From Saccharophagus degradans 2-40 (GTDB lineage: Bacteria > Pseudomonadota > Gammaproteobacteria > Pseudomonadales > Cellvibrionaceae): a DNA stretch of 64,000 bases. A program made the translations under genes and the position numbers. Positions 17,392 through 25,727 of the stretch are shown here, piece by piece (positions within the stretch are counted from its first letter, which is position 1; each line of letters starts with the position of its first letter). The notes beneath the pieces are model-generated. The model saw only the letters and a program-made list of their open reading frames with translations, had not been told where the DNA came from and made no database searches. The stretch spans positions 310,001-374,000 of the forward strand of contig NC_007912.1 in NCBI RefSeq assembly GCF_000013665.1. The letters are read 5' to 3'.

Positions 17392-18909
17392 ATGACCAAA
17401 CAAGAATTAGACAATATACGAAAGCGCTCTCCCGTATGGGAATATTTTCTCACGTTATTTGTATTGGTAATTATTGGGGTGAATGCTTACTTGGCCTTTT
17501 CTACGGTAAACGATTTATCCCACAGGCACCGCAGTATTACCAATACCGGTAACGTAATTGTAGAGATTAAAGAACTGAATCAAAGCTTACTGGCGGCCGA
17601 GCTAGGTGAGTTGGTTTTCTTATTGGTAGAAGACGATACCGAAGTTGATCCATACCTGGCTGCACTCGAAGATTTAGATCTGCATGTCAAATCGGTAAGG
17701 CACCTTCGCACAGAAATTCCAGGGCAAGCAGAAGATATCCGTTTACTTGTAGATATGATTCGCCAGCGCATTGCGCAGCTGCGTGCTGGTTTAGAGCTTT
17801 CTTTAGCAGATAAACACGAGCGAGCAATAAATAAAATAACAACAAGAAAAGGCGTTGAGAATCAGAAAAAAATTGCAGATCTATTCGATAGAATAGAAAC
17901 AAGAGAGTTTGCTTTACAGGGTAAGCTCTATTCGAAAATGGTGCAAAGCGATAAAAAATCACGCAATTTAATTATTGCATTCTTAGTTATAAGCAGCTTG
18001 TTAGTGGTCGGCGTGTTTGCCATTCTTAAGCTTACCCTACGCCGCGAAGCAGTCTATCGAGAAAAACTACAAAAGCGTGCCGATGAGCTTGAAGACAAAG
18101 TGCGTCAGCGCACTCAGGAAATAACCCTCTATTCCGAAGAGCTAGCTCGCAGTAATCAAGAGCTAGAAGATTTTGCTTTTGTTGCATCCCATGATCTGCA
18201 AGAGCCCCTTAGAAAAATTTGCACCTTCTCTGACCGTATGAATAAAAAGTATGCCGAGCAATTAGATGAGAAAGGCCGAGATTACCTTGTTAGGCTTAAT
18301 GGCGCTGCTACAAGAATGTCTGTACTCATTCACAACTTACTAGAGTTTTCTCGTATTCGAACACGGGGTAAACCGTTTGTAACAGTAGATTTAGACCAAT
18401 TAATTGCAGTCATAATAGATGACCTAGAGATAGCAATAGAGACAAACCAGGCGGTAATTAGCATAGATGCCTTACCTTCTATTAAGGCTGATGAAAGTCA
18501 AATGACCCAGCTTTTCCTAAATCTTTTATCTAATGCAATTAAGTTTAGAAAGCCTGATGTAACGCCCATTGTGCAAGTGCGTTATGCATTAGTACAAAAA
18601 GAAGCTATGAATACCCAGCTTAGTTTTCACGAGATTCGTGTGCAAGATAATGGTATTGGGTTTGATATGGATTACAAAGACAAAATATTTGTTCCATTTC
18701 AACGTTTGCATGCACGCGACGAATATCAAGGTACGGGTATTGGCCTAGCGGTATGTAGACGAATTGTTGAACGCCACGGCGGTACTATAGATGTGGAAAG
18801 CGCTGTGGGCGAAGGCTCGACGTTTATCATTCATATTCCGGTTGTAAGTATAGATATGGAAGGTGATATATCTGAGGCAATTGAAAAAATAGAAACACAA
18901 ACAGAATAA
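17392..18909 (+). CDS. Membrane sensor histidine kinase with CHASE3-like sensor
   Basis: 505 aa. TM1 at about 17-37, a helical periplasmic sensor of about 155 residues (CHASE3-like by size and position), TM2 at about 192-215, then a coiled-coil linker. The dimerisation domain carries FAFVASHDLQEPLRKI with His267, a signature shared with phytochrome-type kinases. The ATP domain has N-box LFLNLLSNAIKF, G1 VQDNGIGFD and G2 GTGIGLAVCRRIV. It is probably paired with the receiver protein 62 bp downstream and feeds the neighbouring phosphorelay. Confidence 0.9.
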   Translation: MTKQELDNIRKRSPVWEYFLTLFVLVIIGVNAYLAFSTVNDLSHRHRSITNTGNVIVEIKELNQSLLAAELGELVFLLVEDDTEVDPYLAALEDLDLHVKSVRHLRTEIPGQAEDIRLLVDMIRQRIAQLRAGLELSLADKHERAINKITTRKGVENQKKIADLFDRIETREFALQGKLYSKMVQSDKKSRNLIIAFLVISSLLVVGVFAILKLTLRREAVYREKLQKRADELEDKVRQRTQEITLYSEELARSNQELEDFAFVASHDLQEPLRKICTFSDRMNKKYAEQLDEKGRDYLVRLNGAATRMSVLIHNLLEFSRIRTRGKPFVTVDLDQLIAVIIDDLEIAIETNQAVISIDALPSIKADESQMTQLFLNLLSNAIKFRKPDVTPIVQVRYALVQKEAMNTQLSFHEIRVQDNGIGFDMDYKDKIFVPFQRLHARDEYQGTGIGLAVCRRIVERHGGTIDVESAVGEGSTFIIHIPVVSIDMEGDISEAIEKIETQTE

Positions 18910-18971
18910 AAATACGGTGCAGCGTACTAAGTGGCGTTGTTGTAGCTAGATCACTTAAATTGGATTAAAAA

Positions 18972-19430
18972 ATGAATCGATTGGCCAAACCGCTTACCAT
19001 TTTAATGGCGGATGACGACGACGACGACCGCATGATGACCCACGACGCACTAGTCGAAAGTCGAGTGATAAATAATTTCCACTTCGTTTGCGACGGAGTA
19101 GAGTTATTGGAATATTTGCGCAGAGAAGGAAAGTACGAAGATAAAGCACTATCGCCAAGGCCAGGCATTATTTTGCTTGATTTAAATATGCCTAGAATGG
19201 ATGGCCGCGAAGCGTTAATGGAAATTAAAAACGACCCCAATTTACGTTCCATACCCGTTGTTATTCTTACTACCTCTAAACAAGAGGAAGACAAGGTAAA
19301 AGGCTATAACTTAGGTGCGGCGTCTTATATTACTAAGCCGGTAACTTTCGACGGCTTGGTAGAGCTAATGAGGGCGATGGGTAAATACTGGGTGGAATTT
19401 GTAGAGTTTCCTGAGCTTGAAAACGAATAG
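18972..19430 (+). CDS. Single-domain response regulator (RcpA-like)
   Basis: 152 aa, one receiver domain. ADDDDDDR forms the acidic pocket, Asp70 in IILLDLNMPRMDG is the acceptor, TTSK holds the conserved Thr, and SYITKP holds the conserved Lys. There is no output domain. Receivers of this subgroup usually pair with phytochrome-like kinases, which fits the kinase type encoded immediately upstream. It may shuttle phosphate or regulate by protein contact. Confidence 0.9.
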   Translation: MNRLAKPLTILMADDDDDDRMMTHDALVESRVINNFHFVCDGVELLEYLRREGKYEDKALSPRPGIILLDLNMPRMDGREALMEIKNDPNLRSIPVVILTTSKQEEDKVKGYNLGAASYITKPVTFDGLVELMRAMGKYWVEFVEFPELENE

Positions 19431-19469
19431 CTCTAGAATACGTAAATACTATATGTTTAAGGGTTGGCA

Positions 19470-21470
19470 ATGGCCACTACACGTATTTTACTGGTTGAAG
19501 ACGACGAAGACGATTACGTAATAGCGCGTGACGTGTTAGAGGAAATATCATTTCTAGATATTGAACTTATTCGCGCCGCCAACGTAAGTGCGGCGTACGA
19601 TTACCTTAAACAAAATAACTTCGATCTCTGCTTATTAGATTATCAACTTGGTGCCTTTAACGGCATCGAGGTGTTGAAGCACGCTAGGGCATCAGGTTTC
19701 TCTGCGCCTATAATCATGCTTACAGGGCAAGCAGATAGTAAACTAGACGAGCAAGCACTCGATGCCGGTGCGGCAGATTATCTAAATAAAAGCGAAATAG
19801 GTACAGGTAGATTTATTCGCTCTATTCGCTACGCGCTGGCAAGACGCGATGTAGAGCGAGAAAGGGTGGAGCGCCTTAAAGCCGAAGCCGAAAATGAATC
19901 TAAAAATCGCTTTCTAGCCCATCTTAGCCACGAGCTGCGCACACCACTCACGTCTATTTTGGGCTACACCGAGTTGCTATTAAATAGCGACAAAGGCGCA
20001 CAAGCTGCGGTTGAGTTAGATGTTATATACCGTAACGGTAAGCACTTACTCAATTTACTTAACGATGTGTTAGACCTATCAAAAATTGCCGCTGATCGCT
20101 TAGAAATAAATACGAGTAAGGTAGATGTTGGTAGTCTAATCGTAGATGTGTACACGCTGTTGCGCGTCAATGCGATTGATAAGGGCCTGAATATCACTTT
20201 GGCATCGACCACGCCTATACCCACTATCATCACCTCAGATTCCACCAGGCTGCGGCAAATCATTATTAATGTGGTGAGTAACGCAATTAAATTTACCGAT
20301 GAGGGTGAAATAAATATTGCGCTATCTATGGACGATCATGCAGGTAAAGAAAAATTATGTGTAGTCGTTAAAGATACAGGTATTGGTATACCCGCAGATA
20401 AACTAGAGGAGATTTTCTCTCCCTTTTCGCAAGTAGCCGATGTAATTTCTAAAAGTGTGGGCGGTTCGGGCTTAGGCCTAGCAATAAGCTCTACACTTGC
20501 GAAAATGCTAGGCGGTGAGATTGTTGTGGAAAGTAAAATCGGCGAAGGTAGTCGCTTTAGCATATACATAGATGTAGGCGATGTTAGTAATGTGGAGCGC
20601 GAGTGGTTACGTTTTGATAAGCAAGCCAGCACAGCGCCTAAAAAACTCGAATACAGCCTAGAGGGTAAAGTGCTGGTTGTAGATGACCTGCGCGATATAC
20701 GCAGCTTGGTAGGCCATATAATAAGCCAGGTCGGTGTAAAAGCTGAGTACGCTGCTAATGGTGCACGCGCCATAGCGGTAATAGAAAGCGCGCAGCAGGC
20801 CGGTAAACCGTTCGATTTAGTGTTAATGGACATCCACATGCCAGAAATGGATGGCAAACAAGCTGTTACCCTTTTACGAAATAAGGGCTATAGCTTACCC
20901 ATTGTTGCATTAACAGCAGCGAGCATGCGTGGTAGCTATGAGCAGTTGGAAATATGCGGCTTTAATGGAATGTTAAGCAAGCCGGTAGATATAGATAAGT
21001 TATTTCAAGTTCTTAATAGTTACTTAATTCGAAAAGAGAATGCCAAACCTCCACACGTTAGCCTTGTTGCAGAGTCACCAGCTGCTATGCCAAGCAAATC
21101 GAGTACCGAATTAAGTATTCTACTGGTAGAAGACGACCCCGATGCAGCGAATGCTGTGGCCGAATTAATGGGGCACTTAGGGGCGCAAGTAAGTGTGGTT
21201 AATTCCGTTAAACATGGATGTGAGCAATTGCAGGCCAAAAAATGGGATGCAGTGCTAGTAGATAAAAACTTAACTGACGGAAGTGGGTTTAGTGTAATAA
21301 CTAAAATAGGTGAGCAGGGTGTATCTACTTATGTTGCTGTGGTTAGTGGCGATGAAATATCACTGGCAGCCCACCCAGAGCTATCTATTAATGAAGTGTT
21401 ACTTAAACCCTTACAGTTAAGCGCTCTCAAGCAACTGGTGGCTAATATACGCGGTTACGCTGGCGCATAA
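19470..21470 (+). CDS. Hybrid histidine kinase REC-HisKA-HATPase-REC-REC
   Basis: 666 aa from ATG 19470 (AAGGG six bases upstream). Order: receiver 1 (5-120, Asp57 in LCLLDYQL), coiled coil (125-148), HisKA (His154 in AHLSHELRTPL), HATPase (about 255-370, DTGIGIP and GGSGLGLAIS), receiver 2 (about 395-510, LVLMDIHMPEMDG) and receiver 3 (about 550-665, AVLVDKNLTDGSG). There is no membrane segment, so it senses through its N-terminal receiver or partners. There is no Hpt domain, so phosphate must leave through a separate carrier. It is 40 bp after the lone receiver gene, in the same direction. Confidence 0.92.
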   Translation: MATTRILLVEDDEDDYVIARDVLEEISFLDIELIRAANVSAAYDYLKQNNFDLCLLDYQLGAFNGIEVLKHARASGFSAPIIMLTGQADSKLDEQALDAGAADYLNKSEIGTGRFIRSIRYALARRDVERERVERLKAEAENESKNRFLAHLSHELRTPLTSILGYTELLLNSDKGAQAAVELDVIYRNGKHLLNLLNDVLDLSKIAADRLEINTSKVDVGSLIVDVYTLLRVNAIDKGLNITLASTTPIPTIITSDSTRLRQIIINVVSNAIKFTDEGEINIALSMDDHAGKEKLCVVVKDTGIGIPADKLEEIFSPFSQVADVISKSVGGSGLGLAISSTLAKMLGGEIVVESKIGEGSRFSIYIDVGDVSNVEREWLRFDKQASTAPKKLEYSLEGKVLVVDDLRDIRSLVGHIISQVGVKAEYAANGARAIAVIESAQQAGKPFDLVLMDIHMPEMDGKQAVTLLRNKGYSLPIVALTAASMRGSYEQLEICGFNGMLSKPVDIDKLFQVLNSYLIRKENAKPPHVSLVAESPAAMPSKSSTELSILLVEDDPDAANAVAELMGHLGAQVSVVNSVKHGCEQLQAKKWDAVLVDKNLTDGSGFSVITKIGEQGVSTYVAVVSGDEISLAAHPELSINEVLLKPLQLSALKQLVANIRGYAGA

Positions 21471-21605
21471 AATACGAACAGTAGTTAGTCTAGTCTTTCG
21501 CTATTTTCTTTGTACTATTTACATTTCTCTATCCGGTCTTACAAAATCACAGCTCGTCGAATTGTGAAATAATTTGCTAGGCTCTATTAAAAATTGCACG
21601 CTCGT

Positions 21606-21634
21606 CTGAAAGCCACGCCAGCCGTGGCATTCAG
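21606..21634. repeat. Strong hairpin upstream of the sigma-54 promoter
   Basis: CTGAA-a-GCCACG / CGTGGC-a-TTCAG, an 11-bp stem with one A.A mismatch and a 5-nt loop. It lies about 35 bp before the -24 element at 21669. It could be the terminator-like end of the signalling operon or a regulator-binding palindrome; the sequence does not decide. Confidence 0.5.
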
Positions 21635-21668
21635 GCGATATAAAAATAAAGTTTGGTTTAAATGTAGT

Positions 21669-21684
21669 TGGCACGCTTATTGGA
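21669..21684 (+). promoter_or_regulatory. Probable sigma-54 promoter of the entericidin-like gene
   Basis: TTGGCACGCTTATTGG (21668-21683): -24 GG at 21670-21671; the -12 dinucleotide is GG instead of GC at the correct ten-base spacing. The 12-mer TTGGCACGCTTA is identical to the site at 25259-25276. It is about 90 bp before the ATG at 21773. The -12 mismatch lowers certainty. Confidence 0.5.
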
Positions 21685-21772
21685 TTATATAAGGTAAGTA
21701 ACAAAAAAGGTGATAGTAAAATATCACTTACTTAATTAAGCAAACTACGTTAAAAACCAAAAGGAGATAGTT

Positions 21773-21940
21773 ATGAAAACTTTAATGACTTTATTGTTCG
21801 CCGGTGTATTTTCATTTGCTTTAGTTGCCTGTGAAGAAGGCCCAGCTGAACGTGCAGGTGAAAGAGTGGATGAAGCAGTAGAAGATACTCGCAACGCCAT
21901 TGAAGATGCCTGTGAAGATGCTACTAAAGAAAATTGCTAA
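21773..21940 (+). CDS. Entericidin-like small lipoprotein
   Basis: 55 aa with ribosome site AAGGAG. Signal MKTLMTLLFAGVFSFALVAC has lipobox LVAC with the lipidated Cys at residue 20. The mature peptide is acidic and helical (EEGPAERAGERVDEAVEDTR), ending DATKENC. Size and layout match entericidin/EcnB-type stress lipoproteins. It stands alone between a putative sigma-54 promoter and a strong terminator, consistent with a short, highly expressed stress mRNA. A second and a third Cys in the mature part are unusual for entericidins. Confidence 0.8.
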   Translation: MKTLMTLLFAGVFSFALVACEEGPAERAGERVDEAVEDTRNAIEDACEDATKENC

Positions 21941-21960
21941 TAGCACCACAAGCAAGACCA

Positions 21961-21990
21961 AAAAAACCAGGCTTAGCCTGGTTTTTTTTT
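21961..21990 (+). terminator. Rho-independent terminator
   Basis: CCAGGC-TTA-GCCTGG with A-rich left flank and nine or more T on the right; extended pairing AACCAGG/CCTGGTT. It ends the entericidin-like transcript. Confidence 0.93.
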
Positions 21991-22093
21991 GGTCTTTTAA
22001 AAAGTAAGTATCCCAATAACAACCACAGGTAGATCTTAACTTAACTGGATATACCCAAACGCCTCTAAAAAACACCTCACACACGCAACAAAT

Positions 22094-22134
22094 AAAAAAG
22101 CCCCATCTATAGTAGCGTTACTATAAATAGGGCC
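22094..22134 (-). terminator. Terminator of the minus-strand MscS/Yqj operon
   Basis: Long stem around TATAGTA / TACTATA extended by CCC/GGG, with an A run at 22094-22099 that reads as a T tail on the minus strand. It is the first strong terminator after the operon that begins at 25172. Confidence 0.75.
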
Positions 22135-22200
22135 AAAGGGCTTGCGTAAATCTATACTAAATAAGAAATTTGTAATAAAAAACAACTCTCAAACAATACC

Positions 22201-22254
22201 TGTCCTCTGTCCTCTGTCCTCTGTCCTCTGTCCTCTGTCCTCTGTCCTCTGTCC
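22201..22254. repeat. Heptamer tandem array TGTCCTC, about 7.7 copies
   Basis: Perfect head-to-tail repeats between the mscS stop (22263) and the operon terminator (22094-22134), so the array is inside the 3' untranslated region. There are no spacers; it is not a CRISPR. Confidence 0.95.
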
Positions 22255-22262
22255 CCTATCCC

Positions 22263-23780
22263 TTAACTATCCTCGCCACTATCGCCATCTGGCGCAGGCT
22301 GATTGGCTTTGTCCGTATTGGTTTTTTTCTGTGCCGGCTTAGCTTCTATGGTTGCGTGCTCAGATATTTTGTCATTTGAGTCCGCCTTTAAATGCAGTGG
22401 CGGTGCAGTACCGTTTTTATCCTCGCCAAAGTATATGGTTTGATGGGGGAACGGTATTTCTACATTGCGTTCGTCGAACAGTATTTTTACTCGGCGATTA
22501 AATTCACGTAGCACATTCCATTGCTGTAATGGCACAGTCTTAATACGTGCTTTAATTACAACAGCGCTATCACCGAATTTATCTAAACCAAACATCTCAA
22601 GTGGCTCAAGTAAAATATCTTTAAAGTCGTCATCGTCCTGTAGCTGCTTGTCCACTTCTATTAGCATGGCCATTACATCGTCTACGTTTTCACGGTAGGC
22701 TACGCCAATCTCCAGCATGGCATAGCTAAAGTCTTTCGTTTTATTTTCAACAATATCTACTTCGCTAAAGGGAATGGTATATACGTTACCGCTTAAATCG
22801 CGCAGTTGAACCTTGCGAATGGTAATGCGCTCTACAATGCCTGTGCGTCCAGCTAGCGTTACCACATCGTCTACTTGAATAAGGTCTTCAAAAATAATAA
22901 TAAACCCCATTAGTAAATCTTTAATAAGTGTTTGCGCACCAAAACCAATGGCGAAACCTAATACACCGGCACCAGCAAGTAACGGCATTACATTTATGCC
23001 TAGCTCTGCAAGTAGCATAAGCGTAAAAACAACAAAGCAGGTTACATATACTGTATTGCGCGCTATAGGCAGAAGCGTATTTGTACGCGATTGACTTTTG
23101 CTTCCCCAGCGCTTGAACAGACTCTCCACTAAGCCATTGGCTATATGAACAATCATTGTGCCGGCGAGTACAATAAAATAGATGGTTAACAGGTTGGCAA
23201 GGGCTGCCATTACTGTGTCGTTAGCTAGTGTGTCTGTATCTACACCCCAGGTAACCGCAAGTGCACTAGCCGCGCCAACTACAAGTAAAAAGTTAATTAA
23301 CCATAAAATTGCACGTTGGTAAAATCGGGTTTTCGAGGGGCTTAGATGCACGCGTCTTGCTAAATGAGTTATGCGCTGGCGTACCTTTTTGGTTATACGA
23401 TTAGCGACTAGCATAAGCATTAAAGCGATAACAATAATGGCTGCGCTTGCTGCTAGTCGCGCATGCAGGCTATTGTTAAGGCCTAGATCGGCCAATATGC
23501 TAGAGAACTTGTCCTCCCATACTTCTAATGCTTCATCAATGGGAATGGAATCGCTTAAATTAATGTTTCCGCTTTCTTCTTCAGCGGTAGTGTTGGAATC
23601 TGCGCTTTGTTTGCCGTTTGGCTCTGCGTCATTTTGCGAAATTTGCTCTGCAATAGCTTGGCTGGGTTGCGCGTAACTATTGGCAACAAGAAAGCCATTG
23701 TGTAATAGTGAGAATGCAACTACCAGCACAATGGCTAAAAAATAAATGTGTTTAAACGGCTTAATCGATTTGGTGAACAT
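22263..23780 (-). CDS. Large MscS-family channel with periplasmic N-terminal extension
   Basis: 505 aa. A signal/TM segment at about 10-32 is followed by an acidic periplasmic stretch (about 35-95). Then come four or more membrane helices, the last being the pore helix LLAGAGVLGFAIGFGAQTLIKD (about 268-289). The MscS beta domain with FEDLIQVDDVVTLAGRTG and an alpha/beta tail follow. An acidic/Pro-rich C-terminus of about 55 residues is added. It is the last gene of a minus-strand stress operon, consistent with osmotic protection. Confidence 0.92.
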   Translation of the reverse strand: MFTKSIKPFKHIYFLAIVLVVAFSLLHNGFLVANSYAQPSQAIAEQISQNDAEPNGKQSADSNTTAEEESGNINLSDSIPIDEALEVWEDKFSSILADLGLNNSLHARLAASAAIIVIALMLMLVANRITKKVRQRITHLARRVHLSPSKTRFYQRAILWLINFLLVVGAASALAVTWGVDTDTLANDTVMAALANLLTIYFIVLAGTMIVHIANGLVESLFKRWGSKSQSRTNTLLPIARNTVYVTCFVVFTLMLLAELGINVMPLLAGAGVLGFAIGFGAQTLIKDLLMGFIIIFEDLIQVDDVVTLAGRTGIVERITIRKVQLRDLSGNVYTIPFSEVDIVENKTKDFSYAMLEIGVAYRENVDDVMAMLIEVDKQLQDDDDFKDILLEPLEMFGLDKFGDSAVVIKARIKTVPLQQWNVLREFNRRVKILFDERNVEIPFPHQTIYFGEDKNGTAPPLHLKADSNDKISEHATIEAKPAQKKTNTDKANQPAPDGDSGEDS

Positions 23781-23855
23781 AACGCTGCTACCCCAATGTC
23801 ACATACTTAAAAATAGTATTTATAAAGAATTCTGCTTGGTACTATTAAGTGCAAA

Positions 23856-24134
23856 TTAGGCTAGCGCATATGCGAATCTAGCAGCTGTTAACGCCATGCT
23901 GCGTCTTCTTCGCGCTATTTCTTTTTTTTCTGTATCGCTTATAAGCCTATCTCGTCGTGGGTTTAGTAATCTTTCGGTTACAAAACCCAGTCCACCTGCA
24001 ACCGCCATGGCACTATATATTTGCTTGCGTGAAGCGGGCTGGGTTTTAACGAGTTGTTCAATAGCGCAGCGCTGCTGGGTCATCTCCAGCGCGCGCTGCT
24101 CTATATTTCTACTGCATTTGTTGCGCAATGGCAT
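23856..24134 (-). CDS. YqjK-like small protein
   Basis: 92 aa, strongly basic, with a short hydrophobic segment AMAVAGGLGFVTERLL (about 42-57). It follows YqjD- and YqjE-like genes in the same order as the E. coli yqjDEK operon, so the identity rests mostly on synteny and size. The ATG at 24134 overlaps the end of the YqjE-like gene by 26 bp; another Met at residue 18 is possible. The role in the family is unknown. Confidence 0.6.
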   Translation of the reverse strand: MPLRNKCSRNIEQRALEMTQQRCAIEQLVKTQPASRKQIYSAMAVAGGLGFVTERLLNPRRDRLISDTEKKEIARRRRSMALTAARFAYALA

Positions 24135-24615
24135 TTCTTGCCTCCCTAAGTTGAGTTGCTGTATGGGTAAAACCTATACGTTCCTTCAGGTTTTTTCGCA
24201 TCATTACAATAATGCCTATACCTACCGCTTGGAGTAGCGTGAACGTTGCTAAGCCTATAAACCAAGCATCTGTGGTGGTTACTACTGGAATGGTAGCTGC
24301 GGCATAAGAAAATGCGACAGAAGCACCCAAGTAAGTAAGCAAAATCATAGGCAGTAACAGTAGCTTTAAAAACAGCGATTGGTTGAACGCTTGAATAGAC
24401 TGCCCGAGTTCTGCTAAAGCGAGTGAGCCTAGGTTTTTTACCCAACCGCGACTCAACTCATAAAGCGCTAAATAATGGGTAAGTGCGTCTATTTGCTTTT
24501 GCTTTTGCTGTTGCTCGGCGGTGTATTGAGCACTGTTTGTGTCGGCGCGGCCGGCCTCTGGCGCGTTGCCAGAGGCCGATGCGGTTAACGTGTCTTCTTT
24601 TATTGTGCTTTGCAT
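24109..24615 (-). CDS. YqjE-like membrane protein (holin superfamily III, PF07332 type)
   Basis: 168 aa. A Gln-rich N-terminus (AEQQQKQKQ), an amphipathic helix region, two membrane helices (about 80-105 LLLLPMILLTYLGASVAFSY and about 118-140), then a charged tail. This two-TM architecture is that of the Phage_holin_3_6/YqjE family, which despite its name is mostly found in bacterial stress operons. RBS AAGGAG is seen on the minus strand. It sits 50 bp after the YqjD-like gene and overlaps the next one. Confidence 0.78.
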   Translation of the reverse strand: MQSTIKEDTLTASASGNAPEAGRADTNSAQYTAEQQQKQKQIDALTHYLALYELSRGWVKNLGSLALAELGQSIQAFNQSLFLKLLLLPMILLTYLGASVAFSYAAATIPVVTTTDAWFIGLATFTLLQAVGIGIIVMMRKNLKERIGFTHTATQLREARNAIAQQMQ

Positions 24616-24665
24616 AAAATTACTCCTTTAAATATTGGTAGCAATTAGCGTGGTATACCCAAATA

Positions 24666-24917
24666 CTATTTAAGTATTTTCGATACCAACCAGCCAGCAG
24701 CAAAAGCGCAGCCTACCGATGTAAGTGGGCGTTCTTGAATAAAGTTACCCGCTTTTTTTGCAACTTCGGTAGCTTGGCCTTTATTGGCTTCGTACTGGAT
24801 TTGCGCTTTTTCTTTAACGCCATCCATTAGGTCGCTTGCAGCTTCGCTAGCTAATGAATAAGCCTGTTTTAACTTTTCTGAACTATTTGTAGAGTTTGCT
24901 TGATTTGCAGTAGCCAT
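24666..24917 (-). CDS. ElaB/YqjD family (DUF883) membrane-anchored protein
   Basis: 83 aa. An amphipathic, Ala/Lys/Gln-rich helix (about 12-60, AYSLASEAASDLMDGVKEK) ends in RPLTSVGCAFAAGWLVSKIL, the C-terminal membrane anchor typical of DUF883. In E. coli these tail-anchored proteins bind ribosomes at the inner membrane in stationary phase. RBS GAAAGGAGAG precedes the ATG. It is the second gene of the operon starting at 25172. Confidence 0.85.
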   Translation of the reverse strand: MATANQANSTNSSEKLKQAYSLASEAASDLMDGVKEKAQIQYEANKGQATEVAKKAGNFIQERPLTSVGCAFAAGWLVSKILK

Positions 24918-25007
24918 GGTGACTCTCCTTTCTTGGTTAAATATGTTGGATAAATTCCAACGCGTTAAAAAATTTATTAAGTAAGCTTTCGTTTAGTTAT
25001 CGCCTAA

Positions 25008-25172
25008 TCACACCCTGGGGCGTCGGCCAATTACGAGTGATACAACAAAGGCGATTAAAAATACAAAAAATAGAATCTTAGCGATGCCTGTTGCTACACC
25101 AGCAATGCCTACAAAACCAAATAGGCCGGCAACAAGCGCGATAAGTAAAAAAACAATCGAGTAATAAAGCAT
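25008..25172 (-). CDS. DUF1328/YtjA family small membrane protein
   Basis: 54 aa. Two membrane helices fill almost the whole protein: [20 protein letters not shown] and [17 protein letters not shown], ending RRPRV. The pattern [26 protein letters not shown] is the DUF1328 signature. AGAGG lies ten bases before the ATG. It is the first gene behind a very good minus-strand sigma-54 promoter (25259-25276) and probably heads an operon through to the MscS gene at 22263. Confidence 0.88.
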   Translation of the reverse strand: MLYYSIVFLLIALVAGLFGFVGIAGVATGIAKILFFVFLIAFVVSLVIGRRPRV

Positions 25173-25258
25173 GACCGTGATCCTCTTGTAATTTGGAAGA
25201 TAAAAGTAAATTAAGCTTTAAGCGTTAAATTACTTTTTTGTTTGGTTCGCTGAGAGTG

Positions 25259-25276
25259 TTGCTATAAGCGTGCCAA
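25259..25276 (-). promoter_or_regulatory. Sigma-54 promoter of the DUF1328-yqjDEK-mscS operon
   Basis: Minus strand reads TTGGCACGCTTATAGCAA: GG-N10-GC, one mismatch to TTGGCACG-N4-TTGCA. It is about 90 bp before the DUF1328 ATG. It shares TTGGCACGCTTA with the site at 21669 and TTGGCACGCTT with 25563. Confidence 0.75.
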
Positions 25277-25562
25277 CTGTTAAAACAGCGGCTGTTAGGG
25301 CGTTGCAGCGGTGTTAGAGCAAATATGCGTGTGATTTTTGTAAAAGCTACACGGCTATTGTGTAAATACCACAAGTAATTGGGCGGCGTACTCTATAAGG
25401 CCTGGTATTAGCCGGCATAACCTTAAGTACTGGCTGCCGCGAGTATCTCGTCTATTTATAGCTACAGATGGCAACTAGATGGCTACAAGCCCCGTAGGCT
25501 GTGACGTTAGTGAGGCACAGGCGAGCCAGTAGAGGGGGTGATATGGCTAATACCACCCTTAT
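25277..25562. promoter_or_regulatory. Shared upstream region of two divergent sigma-54 promoters
   Basis: 286 bp with no gene separate the back-to-back promoters. Activators of sigma-54 bind 80-200 bp upstream, so one set of sites here could serve both directions. I could not identify a convincing repeated operator by eye. Confidence 0.4.
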
Positions 25563-25580
25563 TTGGCACGCTTTTCGCTA
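25563..25580 (+). promoter_or_regulatory. Sigma-54 promoter of the DUF2383 gene
   Basis: TTGGCACGCTTTTCGCTA: GG at 25565-25566 and GC at 25577-25578, ten bases between, one mismatch to consensus. Predicted leader about 140 nt to the ATG at 25728. Confidence 0.72.
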
Positions 25581-25727
25581 TAACCCTTATGTGAGTAAAG
25601 TGTATGCCCAAGAAGTTAAATACACCCAATATTAAAAAGTGCGGTTATTACTAAACCTCATCTAGTTAGCATTAGCGGTGGGCTTGGGTAGCAAACAAAC
25701 AATTAACATACTTGTAAAAGGTGAACT

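Noticed and set aside
22201-22254. Short regular repeats as a CRISPR array (also 12257-12450 and 54590-54653)
   Set aside because: Units of 7-8 bp are contiguous with no spacers and no cas genes nearby.
24109-24615. Prophage holin
   Set aside because: The family name is misleading; the neighbours are YqjD/YqjK-like stress genes and there are no phage genes around.
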